Positions 47,301-56,519 are shown, numbered from the stretch's first letter. The stretch: DNA of 64,000 nucleotides from Micavibrio aeruginosavorus EPB (GCF_000348745.1 NC_020812.1:2241444-2305443), one strand, 5' to 3'. Numbers and translations are program-made. Notes: generated by a model from the sequence alone, not told the origin.

Positions 47301-48187
47301 GAGAAAAACACCTGCGTCAGGAGATAGTTGAAAATCAGGATCAGGATCGAGGCCGACACAACCGCATTGGTTGTGGCCGCGCCGACACCCTGGGCCCCGC
47401 GCCCGGAATTATACCCGTGATAACATCCCATCACCGCAACGATCAGGCCAAACACCGCCGCCTTGATCAAACCGGAAATCACGTCGATATTTTCGACAAC
47501 GTCCCATGTTTGTGACAGATATCGGCCCGGGTTAAAGCCCAGATTATAAATGCTGACGATATAGCCGCCAAACACACCGACAATATCACCCAGCAAAACC
47601 AGGCACGGCAGCATCAGCGTCCCCGCCAGAACACGCGGCGCGATCAGATATTTAAACGGATTAACGGACAAGGTGGTCAGCGCATCAATCTGTTCGGTGA
47701 CGCGCATCGTGCCGATTTCGGCGGCAATCGCCGCACCAACGCGGCCCGCAACCATCAAGCCCGCCAACACCGGAGCCAATTCGCGGGTCATCGACAAAAC
47801 AACCACACCGGCAATCGCCCCTTCGGCATTAAAACGGGTAAAGCCCGTGTAGGATTGCAACGCCAGCACCATGCCCGTAAACAACGCCGTCATCCCGACG
47901 ACAGGCAGGGAGTAATAGCCGATATCAATCAGCTGACGCAAAACCAGACGCGGGAAATACGGCGGCAGGAAAATATGCGCGATGGATTGACCCACGAACA
48001 ACGATAACCGCCCCGTGCCCCGGATCAGCCGCATGATCGTGCCGCCGATGGTTTCGCACGCATCCAGCAATTTTTCCGTGATGGGGTGCGCGTGGATCTG
48101 CTGGTGCAGCGGGGTTTTGCCCGAACCCCCTCCGGAAACACCCGGCGTCTCGATCTTGGCTTCGCTGGTCATAATGCTATTGTCCAT
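47297..48187 (-). CDS. mlaE: Phospholipid transport ABC permease MlaE
   Basis: Inner-membrane permease of the Mla system, 296 residues. The MlaE/DUF140 core is clear: PVVGMTALFTGMVLALQSY, LVAGRVGAAIAAEIGTMRVTEQIDAL, FKYLIAPRVLAG and a final hydrophobic end. About five membrane segments. The start at 48187 is the best of several; a TTG at 48220 and an ATG at 48172 are alternatives. Follows alr by 49 bases. Confidence 0.93.
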   Translation of the reverse strand: MDNSIMTSEAKIETPGVSGGGSGKTPLHQQIHAHPITEKLLDACETIGGTIMRLIRGTGRLSLFVGQSIAHIFLPPYFPRLVLRQLIDIGYYSLPVVGMTALFTGMVLALQSYTGFTRFNAEGAIAGVVVLSMTRELAPVLAGLMVAGRVGAAIAAEIGTMRVTEQIDALTTLSVNPFKYLIAPRVLAGTLMLPCLVLLGDIVGVFGGYIVSIYNLGFNPGRYLSQTWDVVENIDVISGLIKAAVFGLIVAVMGCYHGYNSGRGAQGVGAATTNAVVSASILILIFNYLLTQVFFS

Positions 48188-48236
48188 CTGCTTTGAATAC
48201 GGAAGTCTTCTTACCCGCAAATGCCCGAAAAATCCA

Positions 48237-49412
48237 TTATTTTTCGGCGGATAAGCCCGCAGGAGAGTCCGCCCGCATCCCCGGCTGATCCCCAGAATGG
48301 AGGTAGGTCCGGCGATAGCGCGCGCCCAGGCTGGTCAGGATTTCATAGCCGATTGTCCCCGCCTGGGCCGCCAGATCATCAGCCCCCTGTCCCGGGCCGA
48401 TCACGTCCAACACGTCGCCGGGCTTCAATCCGGGCACGCCGCCCGCATCCACCGTGACCAGATCCATGGACACGCGCCCCAGTACAGGGCAGGCCACGCC
48501 ATTTGCATAAAGCACCCCACGGCCGCTGAGCGACCGCAGGAACCCGTCGGCATAGCCCAGCGCCACCGTGGCCACACAGGTGGGCTGATCCGCCCGCCAT
48601 GTCGCGGCATACCCAACGGAGTCCCCGGCCGGAACGGTACGAACCTGTAGCACCGGCACCTGTAATCGGACCACCGGGGCCATCGGGTTGGCCGTTTCGG
48701 GCGTCGGGTTCAGGCCATACACCGCCATGCCAGGCCGAATCATGTCCAGATGATAGGATTGCAGGCGCATCGCCCCCGACGAATTGGCCATGGATCGCGG
48801 CACACCCGGACAGGTCCGGCGCGCGAGATCATCAAACACCGAGAATTGCCGGGCCGTCATGGGATGGTCGGCATCATCGGCGCAGGCAAAATGGCTCATG
48901 ACCAGATGCAGGTTCAACCCGGCCAGACGGGACGGGTCCGCCAGAATCGCCGCGCGGTCGGCCGCATCCAGCCCCAGACGGTTCATTCCCGAATCGATAT
49001 GCAAAATGCAAGGCGCGCCGGCGGCAAAACTGCGCCACGCATTCACCTGCCCCAGATCGTTAAGCACAGGGGTCAGACGATGCGCCCGATAATCCTGCGC
49101 CGCGCCGGGATACAACCCGCCCAGAATCGCGATATTTTCCGCCCCCGGGAACAGGCCGCGCAACGCAACCCCTTCATCCGGCGTGGCCACAAAAAACGTC
49201 TTCACGCCGCAAGCGCGCAAGGTCTGTGCCACGGGCACCAGCCCCAGCCCATAGGCATCGGCCTTCACCACACCGGCGACTGCACAATGCGGGCCGACCA
49301 CATCCTGAAAATGGCGGATATTGGCGGATATGGCGTTTAAATCAATGGTCAGGCGGCCGCCTGTTAACGGATCGGACATCATCATGCGCGATAATTTATC
49401 ATAGTTTCCCAT
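48237..49412 (-). CDS. alr: Alanine racemase
   Basis: PLP enzyme making D-alanine for peptidoglycan. In 391 residues the PLP lysine is Lys50 in GVVKADAYGLG, the second base Tyr lies in DSVGYAATW, and the C-terminal barrel shows RVSMDLVTVD and IGYEILTSLGARYRRTY. The actual start may be the later Met cluster (49379-49385), since no ribosome site supports 49412. Upstream of mlaEF; dnaB lies further upstream on the same strand. Confidence 0.95.
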   Translation of the reverse strand: MGNYDKLSRMMMSDPLTGGRLTIDLNAISANIRHFQDVVGPHCAVAGVVKADAYGLGLVPVAQTLRACGVKTFFVATPDEGVALRGLFPGAENIAILGGLYPGAAQDYRAHRLTPVLNDLGQVNAWRSFAAGAPCILHIDSGMNRLGLDAADRAAILADPSRLAGLNLHLVMSHFACADDADHPMTARQFSVFDDLARRTCPGVPRSMANSSGAMRLQSYHLDMIRPGMAVYGLNPTPETANPMAPVVRLQVPVLQVRTVPAGDSVGYAATWRADQPTCVATVALGYADGFLRSLSGRGVLYANGVACPVLGRVSMDLVTVDAGGVPGLKPGDVLDVIGPGQGADDLAAQAGTIGYEILTSLGARYRRTYLHSGDQPGMRADSPAGLSAEK

Positions 49413-49446
49413 TCGGGTCAGAGCAGTTTTGCGGTAGCATTTGATT

Positions 49447-50217
49447 ATGATGAATCAGCGTAATTATAAAATTTCGAAAATCTCCCGCCCTCACGAACAT
49501 GGAAACGTTCTGTTTCTGATCCTCATTGCTGTCGCACTGTTTGCCGCGCTCAGCTTTGCCGTCGTCCAGACACGGGGCGGGGGCACGGATGCGAACAAGG
49601 AAAAAATTCAACTGGCCGCATCGCAACTGGCCCAATATGGCGGCGATATCGAAGCGGCCATCCTGCGCATGCGCGTCGGCAAGGGCATGGGACCGGATGT
49701 GATGAGTTTTGAAACACCGTTCCTGTCATCGGCGAATTACACCAACCCGGATTGCGCGGTTGATGATTGCAAGGTTTACCTGCCCAAGGGTGGCGCGATT
49801 TCATACAACGCCCCCAACGATGAATGGCTGGATTGGAGCCAACAATCTCAACCCCATTGGGGCGGATGGTTATTTACCGGCGGGTCATGCGTGCCCGGCG
49901 TTGGATTGGGCAACGATGCCACATGCAACAGCGACGCCAACCATTTGGAACTGATCGCGATCGTGCCGTATATCCAGCGCGACGTCTGCATGGAAATCAA
50001 CCGGAAAAAAGAAATCACATCGGGCGTCACGCCGCCACCACAGGACCAGGGCAGCGCGTGGATCAACACCCCCGAATTTGCCGGCACCTTCACCACCGGC
50101 GAAGCGATTTCATCAGCCGGCGATGAATTTTTCGGTCGCACCGAAGGATGCTTCGAAGGGGGCGGCACCCCGGCATCGGGCACATACCATTATTATAAGG
50201 TCCTGATCGAACGATAG
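49447..50217 (+). CDS. Single-span pilin-like protein, unknown
   Basis: A 256-residue protein whose N-terminus EHGNVLFLILIAVALFAALSFAV (about 20-40) resembles the hydrophobic helix of pilin/pseudopilin-type proteins, but the Gly is followed by Asn instead of Phe, so prepilin cleavage is uncertain. The outer part has about eight Cys and many Gly/Pro/Trp (WLDWSQQSQPHWGGWLFTGGSC), likely disulfide-bonded. It is oriented against its neighbours alr and dnaB. The chosen ATG has only a weak GGTAG before it. Confidence 0.72.
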   Translation: MMNQRNYKISKISRPHEHGNVLFLILIAVALFAALSFAVVQTRGGGTDANKEKIQLAASQLAQYGGDIEAAILRMRVGKGMGPDVMSFETPFLSSANYTNPDCAVDDCKVYLPKGGAISYNAPNDEWLDWSQQSQPHWGGWLFTGGSCVPGVGLGNDATCNSDANHLELIAIVPYIQRDVCMEINRKKEITSGVTPPPQDQGSAWINTPEFAGTFTTGEAISSAGDEFFGRTEGCFEGGGTPASGTYHYYKVLIER

Positions 50218-50248
50218 AAAAAACCCCCGCCAATGCGGGGGTTTTTCT
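50217..50248. terminator. Bidirectional terminator after pilin-like gene / dnaB
   Basis: AACCCCCGC, loop CAAT, GCGGGGGTT with A and T runs; convergent genes on both sides. Confidence 0.92.
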
Positions 50249-51753
50249 TATTCGTAATCCTGTGTCGGACCGTGGAAATGATCCAGGTTGGCAAAGCGGG
50301 TGAGGTTACCGTCGAAGAACAACCGCACCGTCCCGATCGGACCGTGACGCTGTTTCGCGATAATGGTTTCGGCCACGTTGTGGAGTTGTTCCATCTTCTG
50401 TTGCCATTCAATGTGCTTGTCCGTGCCCGGTTCAGGTTCGGCACGGGACAGATAATATTCTTCGCGGTACACGAACATGACAACGTCCGAGTCCTGTTCA
50501 ATCGAGCCCGATTCACGCAGGTCGGACAGTTGCGGACGTTTATCATCACGCTGCTCCACCGCACGCGAAAGCTGGGACAGGGCGATCACCGGAATATCCA
50601 GTTCCTTGGCAATCGCTTTCAGGCCACGGGTGATTTCCGATACTTCGTTCACGCGGTTTTCAACCGACTGGCGCGATCCCGACCCCTGCAGCAATTGCAA
50701 ATAGTCGATGACGATCAGGCCCAGGCCGCTTTGGCGTTTCAAACGCCGCGCGCGTGTGCGCACCGCGCCGATGGACAAGGCAGGCGTATCATCAATATAT
50801 AACGGCACTTGCGACAGGCGGTGTGACGCCTCAACAAAGCGGCGGAAATCATTTTCCGTCAACTTGCCCTTACGAATGGAGTCACCGGAAATTTCCGCCT
50901 GATCGGCCAGGATACGCGTGGCCAACTGGTCGGATGACATTTCCAGCGAGAAGAAGCCAACCACAGCCCCTTCCTTGCCACCCGTTTGCGCATAGCGATT
51001 CGCCGCATTAAAGGCGATATTGGTGGCCAGCGTGGTTTTACCCATCGACGGACGACCGGCAAGGATCAGCAAGTCGGAATTGTGCAGACCGCCCAGTTTT
51101 TCATCCAGATCGCGCAGACCCGTGGTCACGCCGGTCACGTGACCATCGGTTTTATAGGCCTTGTCCGCGATTTCAATCGCGCGCGCGACCGAATCCTTCA
51201 ACGTTACAAAACCCTTACGGCCATCGCCGGATTCGGCCAGGATGAACAGGCGGTTTTCCGCCATCTCAATCGCCTTGGCCGCGTCGCGTTCAATGGTTTG
51301 TTCAAACGCATCATTGACCACATCTTCGCCCAGCGCGATCAATTCGCGGCGCAAATGCAGGTCATACAAATTCAGCGCATAATCCGTCGCGCTGATCACC
51401 GTGATCACCGCACTGGCCAGATCGGCCAGATATTGCGTACCGCCCACCGATGCCAGATCGGAATCGGTTTCGAAATACCCCTTCAACGTCACCGGCGACG
51501 CGGTTTGGCCGCGTTCGATCAACCGTTGAATGGCTTCGAAAATGCGTTGGTGCGCCGGGTGGAAAAAATGCGCAGGTTTCAGAAAATCAATCCGTTCCAG
51601 CACGCGGTTATCAACCAGCAATGCACCCAACAGGCCCTGTTCGGCCTCCAAATTATGGGGCAAGGTGCGGTAATTCCGCTCGGCCGAAACCATCGGATCG
51701 TTCAGGGGAATATCATCCTTGCGCGCAAGGTTCGTGTTTGCTGTCGTGCTCAT
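50248..51753 (-). CDS. dnaB: Replicative DNA helicase
   Basis: Hexameric helicase of the replisome, 501 residues. The N-terminal DnaB domain begins LPHNLEAEQGLLGALL. The RecA-like domain has Walker A GRPSMGKTTLA, SLEMSSDQL, Walker B LIVIDYLQLL and the late RHGPIGTVRLFFDG. No intein interrupts it. The ATG at 51753 is used; the open frame continues 19 codons without similarity. Location after rpsF-rpsR-rplI is common in bacteria. Confidence 0.97.
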   Translation of the reverse strand: MSTTANTNLARKDDIPLNDPMVSAERNYRTLPHNLEAEQGLLGALLVDNRVLERIDFLKPAHFFHPAHQRIFEAIQRLIERGQTASPVTLKGYFETDSDLASVGGTQYLADLASAVITVISATDYALNLYDLHLRRELIALGEDVVNDAFEQTIERDAAKAIEMAENRLFILAESGDGRKGFVTLKDSVARAIEIADKAYKTDGHVTGVTTGLRDLDEKLGGLHNSDLLILAGRPSMGKTTLATNIAFNAANRYAQTGGKEGAVVGFFSLEMSSDQLATRILADQAEISGDSIRKGKLTENDFRRFVEASHRLSQVPLYIDDTPALSIGAVRTRARRLKRQSGLGLIVIDYLQLLQGSGSRQSVENRVNEVSEITRGLKAIAKELDIPVIALSQLSRAVEQRDDKRPQLSDLRESGSIEQDSDVVMFVYREEYYLSRAEPEPGTDKHIEWQQKMEQLHNVAETIIAKQRHGPIGTVRLFFDGNLTRFANLDHFHGPTQDYE

Positions 51754-51854
51754 GAATTGCACTCTATTCAAATCATGTCCGCCGCGCCACAAGCGTCTGC
51801 CCCCCCCCATGTGAATTGCGGGGATATCCGGGGATGATCATCCGTCACCCGCCA

Positions 51855-51895
51855 AATAAAAAGAACCCGCGAGATGGTAGCTCTCGCGGGTTCCC
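51855..51895 (-). terminator. Terminator of the rpsF-rpsR-rplI operon
   Basis: On the minus strand GAACCCGCGAGA, seven-base loop, TCTCGCGGGTTC then TTTTTATTT. Confidence 0.93.
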
Positions 51896-51947
51896 CTTAA
51901 TCAGCTATATCCCTTGGGGAGAAACAGCCGAACCTGTTGTTTTAGGC

Positions 51948-52649
51948 TCAGGCGGTTTCGCCTTCTTCGGCGGCTTCAACGGCATCGTCTGCGTGTTTCA
52001 CAGACTTAGCGGCTTTCTTCGCAGCCTTTTTGTCAGCTTTTGCTGCGGCTTCTGCGGAACGTTCCTGCTCAACGGCCAGGGCTTCGTCATCCAGCAGAGC
52101 GGATTTCGCAGCGGCGTCTTCGGCCAGTTCAGCGGCACGGGCTTCAGCAGCCAGTTTCGCCTTGCCGGTTTTGGCCTGGATTGCGGCTTCCTCTTCCGAA
52201 CGTGCAACGTTGACCATAACGTCAACTTTCACTTCCGGGTGCAGGGACACGCTCACCGGGGCCAGACCCAGGGATTTAAACGCAGTGTTCATGACAACCT
52301 GGCCACGGCTTACGGTGGCTTTCAATTGGTCGGCAATGGCTTCCGCGATGTCACGCGTGGTGACGGAACCGTACAGGTGGCCACCTTCGGATGCCAGACG
52401 GATCAGAACGATCGTCTTGCCTTCCAGAGACTTTGCCACTTTCTGGGCGTCAGCGCGTTTTTCCGCGTTGCGTTTTTCCAGTTCAGCTTTTTGGGCTTCG
52501 AAATGGGCCACGTTATCCGGGGTCGCGCGCAGGGCCTTTTTCTGCGGGATCAGGTAGTTGCGGGCATAACCCGGCTTTACCTTCACCAGAGAGCCCATTG
52601 CACCCAGGTTTTCAACGCGTTCCAGAAGGATCACTTCCATGTTCGCCAT
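51948..52649 (-). CDS. rplI: 50S ribosomal protein L9, C-terminally extended
   Basis: Ribosomal protein L9, 233 residues against about 150 in E. coli. The N-domain MEVILLERVENLGAMGSLVKVKPGYARNYLIP and the central charged helix are standard. The extra 80 residues are Ala/Glu/Lys-rich and probably helical, a feature of alphaproteobacterial L9. GGAAGGAG eight bases before the ATG fixes the start. Third gene of its operon. Confidence 0.96.
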   Translation of the reverse strand: MANMEVILLERVENLGAMGSLVKVKPGYARNYLIPQKKALRATPDNVAHFEAQKAELEKRNAEKRADAQKVAKSLEGKTIVLIRLASEGGHLYGSVTTRDIAEAIADQLKATVSRGQVVMNTAFKSLGLAPVSVSLHPEVKVDVMVNVARSEEEAAIQAKTGKAKLAAEARAAELAEDAAAKSALLDDEALAVEQERSAEAAAKADKKAAKKAAKSVKHADDAVEAAEEGETA

Positions 52650-52671
52650 GATCTATACTCCTTCCACTCGA

Positions 52672-53070
52672 TTATTGTTGGAACGAACGCGGTGCGCGTT
52701 CGCCACGGTCTGCACGATCGCCGCCGCGGAATTCACCGCCACCACGATATTCGCCACGGCCTTCACCACGACCTTCCGGACGCGGACCGCGCGGGGCGCT
52801 GTCCATTTCCTGACGGACATACGGCATCAGAGCCATGAAACGGGCGCGTTTGATAGCGCGAGCCAGTTCACGTTGCTTCTTCTGCGATACGGCCGTGATG
52901 CGGCTCGGCATGATTTTGCCGCGCTCGGAAATGTAACGGCCCAGTGTGCGCACGTCTTTCCAGTCGATTGCCGGAGCATTCGGACCAGAGAACGGGCACG
53001 TCTTGCGACGACGGAAGAACGGGCGGCGGCCAGCCGGGCCACCAGCGGATTTTTGCATTTCTTCAGACAT
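52672..53070 (-). CDS. rpsR: 30S ribosomal protein S18 with RG-rich tail
   Basis: Ribosomal protein S18, partner of S6. The core (about 14-85) shows [19 protein letters not shown]-like [18 protein letters not shown] and the C-terminal [28 protein letters not shown] further 45 residues of Arg/Gly-rich repeats ([15 protein letters not shown]) are not part of standard S18. Its ATG shares one base with the rpsF stop (TAATG). Confidence 0.95.
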   Translation of the reverse strand: MSEEMQKSAGGPAGRRPFFRRRKTCPFSGPNAPAIDWKDVRTLGRYISERGKIMPSRITAVSQKKQRELARAIKRARFMALMPYVRQEMDSAPRGPRPEGRGEGRGEYRGGGEFRGGDRADRGERAPRSFQQ

Positions 53071-53429
53071 TATGCGGCTTCCTTGTCAAAATCGTTATCG
53101 TTGGAACGATCGCCGCCCAGAATGGCCGACGGGCCCTTGGACAGTTCGTCCAGGCGAACGCTGATGTGGCGCAGAACGTCTTCGTTCAGGCGCATGTTAC
53201 GCTCCATCTCCAGCAGTGCCGGAGCCGGGGTATCCAGTTCCATCAGAACATAATGGCCTTTACGGTTTTTCTTGATGCGGTAAGCCAGCGTGCGCAGGCC
53301 CCAGCTTTCGGTTTTCACAACCTTGCCACCGTTTTTGGTGATCAGGTCGGAAAATTGTTTGGTCAGATCTTCGACTTGCGTCGCGCTCAGATCCTGCCGT
53401 GCGATAAACACGGTTTCATAGAAAGGCAT
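53070..53429 (-). CDS. rpsF: 30S ribosomal protein S6
   Basis: Ribosomal protein S6, 119 residues, normal size. It opens [18 protein letters not shown] and has [23 protein letters not shown] eight bases before the ATG. It heads rpsF-rpsR-rplI; the S6:S18 pair often represses its own operon through the leader, and a structured leader is present upstream. Confidence 0.97.
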   Translation of the reverse strand: MPFYETVFIARQDLSATQVEDLTKQFSDLITKNGGKVVKTESWGLRTLAYRIKKNRKGHYVLMELDTPAPALLEMERNMRLNEDVLRHISVRLDELSKGPSAILGGDRSNDNDFDKEAA

Positions 53430-53439
53430 ACTCGTTTCT

Positions 53440-53530
53440 CCTCTCGGGTTTCAGAAATCCGGGCCATACAAACGGCCCGGGTTCCATCAGCCAACACCAC
53501 CATGGTGCTGGCGAGGTTCTTTTAAAGAAC
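53440..53530 (-). promoter_or_regulatory. Structured 5' leader of rpsF, candidate S6:S18 binding element
   Basis: The roughly 100-base leader can form three hairpins on the minus strand: GTTCTT/AAGAAC (nearest the promoter), a 9-pair stem GCCAGCACC/GGTGTTGGC, and a perfect 7-bp CCGGGCC/GGCCCGG with an 8-base loop (53459-53480). Many bacteria control rpsF through an S6:S18-binding leader; I have not matched the exact consensus. Confidence 0.45.
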
Positions 53531-53536
53531 GGGGGC

Positions 53537-53564
53537 ACTATACGGATCCCGGCCCCCGAATCAA
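53537..53564 (-). promoter_or_regulatory. Sigma70-type promoter of the rpsF operon
   Basis: On the minus strand TTGATT, 16 bases, TATAGT, followed by a GC-rich start region. Predicted transcription start is near 53530. Confidence 0.6.
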
Positions 53565-53667
53565 GGAAATTCCAGCGTTTTATTGGAAAAAAGCGATTCC
53601 CACCCCCATTCCGCCTACACCCCGGCCATTCCCATGAAAAATTCCCGCGCGCCACCCCCAAACGCAA

Positions 53668-53690
53668 CATCCCCGCACAGGGCGGGGATG
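53668..53690 (-). terminator. Possible terminator of the 88-aa gene
   Basis: CATCCCCGC, loop, GCGGGGATG: a 9-bp stem downstream of the minus-strand gene, but followed by only a mixed T/G tract. Confidence 0.4.
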
Positions 53691-53715
53691 CGAAAAACTT
53701 TATGTTATGGAAATA

Positions 53716-53982
53716 TTATTCCGATCGTGGGGCGCGGTACGGATTTTGGCGCAGTTTTTCGCCCAGCAACGCCGTACGGGCCTTAAAGCGCGCCGCGTCC
53801 TCTGCCCAGACCTGATCCAGATAAGCGCCCGATTTCTCCTTGAACACGCAGGTCAGCGGCGCAAAAAACAGCTTCGCCGTGCTGGCCATATGCCCCGGCG
53901 TCCCTTGCACGACATGCGTAAAAACCGTTTTCAAATCCCAGCCTGCGGCCTTCGTCCCTTGAATAATTTTTTGCGTATCCAT
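53716..53982 (-). CDS. Hypothetical protein, 88 aa
   Basis: Not recognised. Small, basic and helical (TKLFFAP, EKSGAYLDQVWAEDAARFKARTALLGEKLRQNPYR). No signal or membrane segment. GGGAAGAG about nine bases before the ATG supports it. The segment LDQVWAEDAARFKARTALLGEKL looks amphipathic and could be an RNA- or protein-binding helix. Confidence 0.6.
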   Translation of the reverse strand: MDTQKIIQGTKAAGWDLKTVFTHVVQGTPGHMASTAKLFFAPLTCVFKEKSGAYLDQVWAEDAARFKARTALLGEKLRQNPYRAPRSE

Positions 53983-54050
53983 GATGATCTCTTCCCTTAA
54001 AAAATTATAGCGATGGTTATAGACGTCACTCGTAGATCAATGCAATCACG

Positions 54051-54764
54051 TTAAAATGGCCACATCACCATGACCAACCGTTGCCCCGGAACCGGCGGGC
54101 TGCCGTGGATCAGGGCCTGGTCTGTATCGCGGCATTTGAAAAGGAGCAGGTCGCCGGGTGCGGTGGATTGGGCCAGCGTATCATCGGCCCGCACCGGGGT
54201 GGCTTCGATCGTGCGGCCATTTTCACGCATTGTGCTGTCCGGCCGCCACCACGTGCCCGCCGCGCCGCGCAAGGTGACCAGGCCGAGCAGATCCCCCTTA
54301 TCCGTATGCCAGAAATTGTTTTTGGACGGTTGAAACGCCATCAAGGATGTTCCCACACTGCCGCCATTCGGTTTGCACACGGCGGCAAAATGACCGACCA
54401 GATCAATGATCGCGCGGGCCACATCCAAACGGCCACCCTGCCCTTCAGGAAAGCCGGCATCATCCAGCGCATAATCAAGCGCCAGCAAACGGGATTCATC
54501 ATGCAATCGGCGAACAGGCCATGCGTAGTTCAAAATTTCGCGGCGATAATCAGACGTCCACCGCACATCCGGCGATAACGTCGAAAGATCAAGACCCGCG
54601 AGATACGCATTATTCGCAATCGGGGCCGCCCCCCGCCACACCGCCAGATTCAAACGCGGATCATGGATCATGGCCAGCACGGACGGGTCCGGGCCCAAAG
54701 CAGCCTGGCCAAATTCTTCGCGGTGGGACCGCGCACTCGTCACGGACATGTCCATGGGCGACAT
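54051..54764 (-). CDS. DUF1826 protein
   Basis: A 237-residue DUF1826 protein. The family start DPRLNLAVWRG (about 35-45) is clear. The C-terminal half has FWHTDKGDLLGLVTL and later IHGSPPVPGQRLVMVM, an H-x-D...H pattern resembling a 2-oxoglutarate/Fe(II) double-stranded beta-helix with His, Asp and His ligands. Family members often lie in zinc-starvation (Zur) regulons beside COG0523 chaperones; no such partner is visible here. Enzymatic activity is not established. Confidence 0.8.
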   Translation of the reverse strand: MSPMDMSVTSARSHREEFGQAALGPDPSVLAMIHDPRLNLAVWRGAAPIANNAYLAGLDLSTLSPDVRWTSDYRREILNYAWPVRRLHDESRLLALDYALDDAGFPEGQGGRLDVARAIIDLVGHFAAVCKPNGGSVGTSLMAFQPSKNNFWHTDKGDLLGLVTLRGAAGTWWRPDSTMRENGRTIEATPVRADDTLAQSTAPGDLLLFKCRDTDQALIHGSPPVPGQRLVMVMWPF

Positions 54765-54911
54765 CCTCTTTTAAAGGGGCAAGATGGGAAAGACATTATG
54801 GTTATTTTCATATTCCGTCAAACTTTTCCCGCCCCCTTGCCCCACCAGGTCGTTCCCGGTAAAAAGGGCCGGAAACAATAGGAAAACCAACCTTTTCAAG
54901 GATATTCACCG

Positions 54912-55856
54912 ATGACACGTGCTTTCGTTTTCCCCGGTCAGGGCTCGCAATTCCCCGGTATGGGCAAGGATCTGGCCGAGGCCTTCCCCGATGCCCGCCT
55001 GGTGTTTGAAGAGGTGGACAACGCCCTGTCCCAGAAATTGTCGAAGATCATTTTCGAAGGGCCAGATTCCGACCTGAACCTGACCGAAAACACGCAACCG
55101 GCGTTGATGGCGGTGTCCATGGCGGTGATGGCGGTGCTGACCAAACAGGGCGGCATTGATTTGAAATCCGTTTGTTCCCATGTCGCGGGCCATTCCTTGG
55201 GTGAATATTCCGCGCTGACCGCGGCGGGGGCCTTGAAACTGTCCGACACGGCGCGCCTGTTAAAACTGCGTGGCCAGTCGATGCAGAAGGCCGTTCCGGT
55301 GGGACAAGGCGCGATGGCCGCCATTCTGGGTCTGGAGTTTGATGACGTGATGGCCATTGCATCGGAAGTATCCGGCAACGAAGTGTGCGAAGCCGCCAAC
55401 GACAACGCCCCGGGTCAGGTTGTCATTTCCGGCCACAAGGGCGCGGTGGAAGCCGCCATCGCCCTGGCCACCAGCCGCGGCGCGAAACGCGCACTGGCCT
55501 TGCCCGTATCCGCCCCGTTCCATTGCCGCTTGATGCAACCCGCCGCCGAGGCGATGCAGGCCGCGTTGGCCGAAACGACGGTGAATGCGCCGGTTGTTCC
55601 GGTCATCGCCAACGTCACGGCCAGCCCCGTCACCGACCCGGCGGAGATTACCCGCCTGTTGGTCGAACAGATCACGGGCCGTGTGCGCTGGCGTGAATCC
55701 GTGCAATGGATGAAGGTCAACGGCGTCACCGAAGCCACCGAAATTGGCGCGGGCAAAGTTCTGGCCGGATTGATCAAGCGGATCGAAGGCGACATCGCCA
55801 GCACATCCGTCGGAACCCCGGAACAGGTCGAAGCCCTGATCGCCACTTTGAAATAA
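54912..55856 (+). CDS. fabD: Malonyl-CoA:ACP transacylase
   Basis: Loads malonyl onto ACP for fatty acid elongation. 314 residues with FVFPGQGSQFPGMG, the nucleophile Ser in AGHSLGEYSAL and the catalytic His in SAPFHCRLM. AAGGA precedes the ATG at 54912. In many bacteria fabG follows directly; here a PAS/chemoreceptor pair intervenes. Confidence 0.96.
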   Translation: MTRAFVFPGQGSQFPGMGKDLAEAFPDARLVFEEVDNALSQKLSKIIFEGPDSDLNLTENTQPALMAVSMAVMAVLTKQGGIDLKSVCSHVAGHSLGEYSALTAAGALKLSDTARLLKLRGQSMQKAVPVGQGAMAAILGLEFDDVMAIASEVSGNEVCEAANDNAPGQVVISGHKGAVEAAIALATSRGAKRALALPVSAPFHCRLMQPAAEAMQAALAETTVNAPVVPVIANVTASPVTDPAEITRLLVEQITGRVRWRESVQWMKVNGVTEATEIGAGKVLAGLIKRIEGDIASTSVGTPEQVEALIATLK

Positions 55857-55894
55857 GTCTCATTTGCAATTGTAAATCAGCATGTTATGCGGGC

Positions 55895-55922
55895 TTGACT
55901 TATCGTCGGGCCCGCATAGTTT
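55895..55922 (+). promoter_or_regulatory. Putative promoter of the PAS/MCP pair
   Basis: TTGACT (55895-55900), 16-base spacer, TAGTTT (55917-55922). The spacer lies inside a GC-rich inverted repeat (ATGCGGGC...GCCCGCAT). Confidence 0.4.
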
Positions 55923-55940
55923 AATTAGTAAAGACTAATT
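55923..55940. promoter_or_regulatory. Inverted repeat near the PAS gene start of transcription
   Basis: AATTAGT, AAAG, ACTAATT: perfect 7-bp arms immediately downstream of the -10 element, placed like an operator. Confidence 0.4.
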
Positions 55941-55982
55941 TACAGAGCCCCGCCCGCGGGCCATTGCCTAGGATGCGTAACA

Positions 55983-56519
55983 ATGGGGGTTGCGTTGACA
56001 CACCACCGGATCACACCGACGGGCATTGCCCGCCCTTGGGACGATGAGGAAATCATCGTCAGCAAAACCGACATCAAGGGGCGCATCATCTACGCCAATG
56101 ATGTCTTTCAGCGTGTGTCGCTCATGACACCGGATGAATTGATCGGCAAACCCCACAATATCATCCGCCACCCGCATATGCCGCGGTGCATTTTCAAATT
56201 GTTCTGGGACACGTTACAGGCGAACAAGGAAATCTTCGCCTATGTGTTGAACATGGCCAGCAACGGTGACCATTACTGGGTCTTTGCCCACGTCACCCCC
56301 AGTTACGATGATCGTTTGAACGTGGTTGGATACCATTCCAACCGCCGCAAACCCGATCCCGAAAAAATCGCCAAAATCGAGCCGATTTATAAGGCCTTGC
56401 TGGCGGAAGAAGCCAAATATTCCGGCCCGCGCGAAGCGCTGGACGCCGGGACAAAATTGCTGAACGAAACACTGGCCAAGGCGGGAATGTCCTATGATGA
56501 ATTCATCTTCTCTCTCTAA
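55983..56519 (+). CDS. PAS domain sensor protein (Aer-type PAS)
   Basis: A 178-residue soluble PAS protein. The PAS fold spans about 22-120: [49 protein letters not shown] and [16 protein letters not shown] are very close in type to the FAD-binding PAS domain of the aerotaxis receptor Aer. It has no transmitter of its own. Its last 26 bases overlap the following chemoreceptor gene, so the two proteins are made together and very likely work together. AGGA nine bases before the ATG. Confidence 0.88.
   Translation: MGVALTHHRITPTGIARPWDDEEIIVSKTDIKGRIIYANDVFQRVSLMTPDELIGKPHNIIRHPHMPRCIFKLFWDTLQANKEIFAYVLNMASNGDHYWVFAHVTPSYDDRLNVVGYHSNRRKPDPEKIAKIEPIYKALLAEEAKYSGPREALDAGTKLLNETLAKAGMSYDEFIFSL

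Noticed and set aside
55886-55920. GC-rich inverted repeat after fabD as a terminator
   Set aside because: ATGCGGGC...GCCCGCAT lacks a T tract and overlaps the proposed promoter of the PAS gene, so a terminator role is unconvincing.
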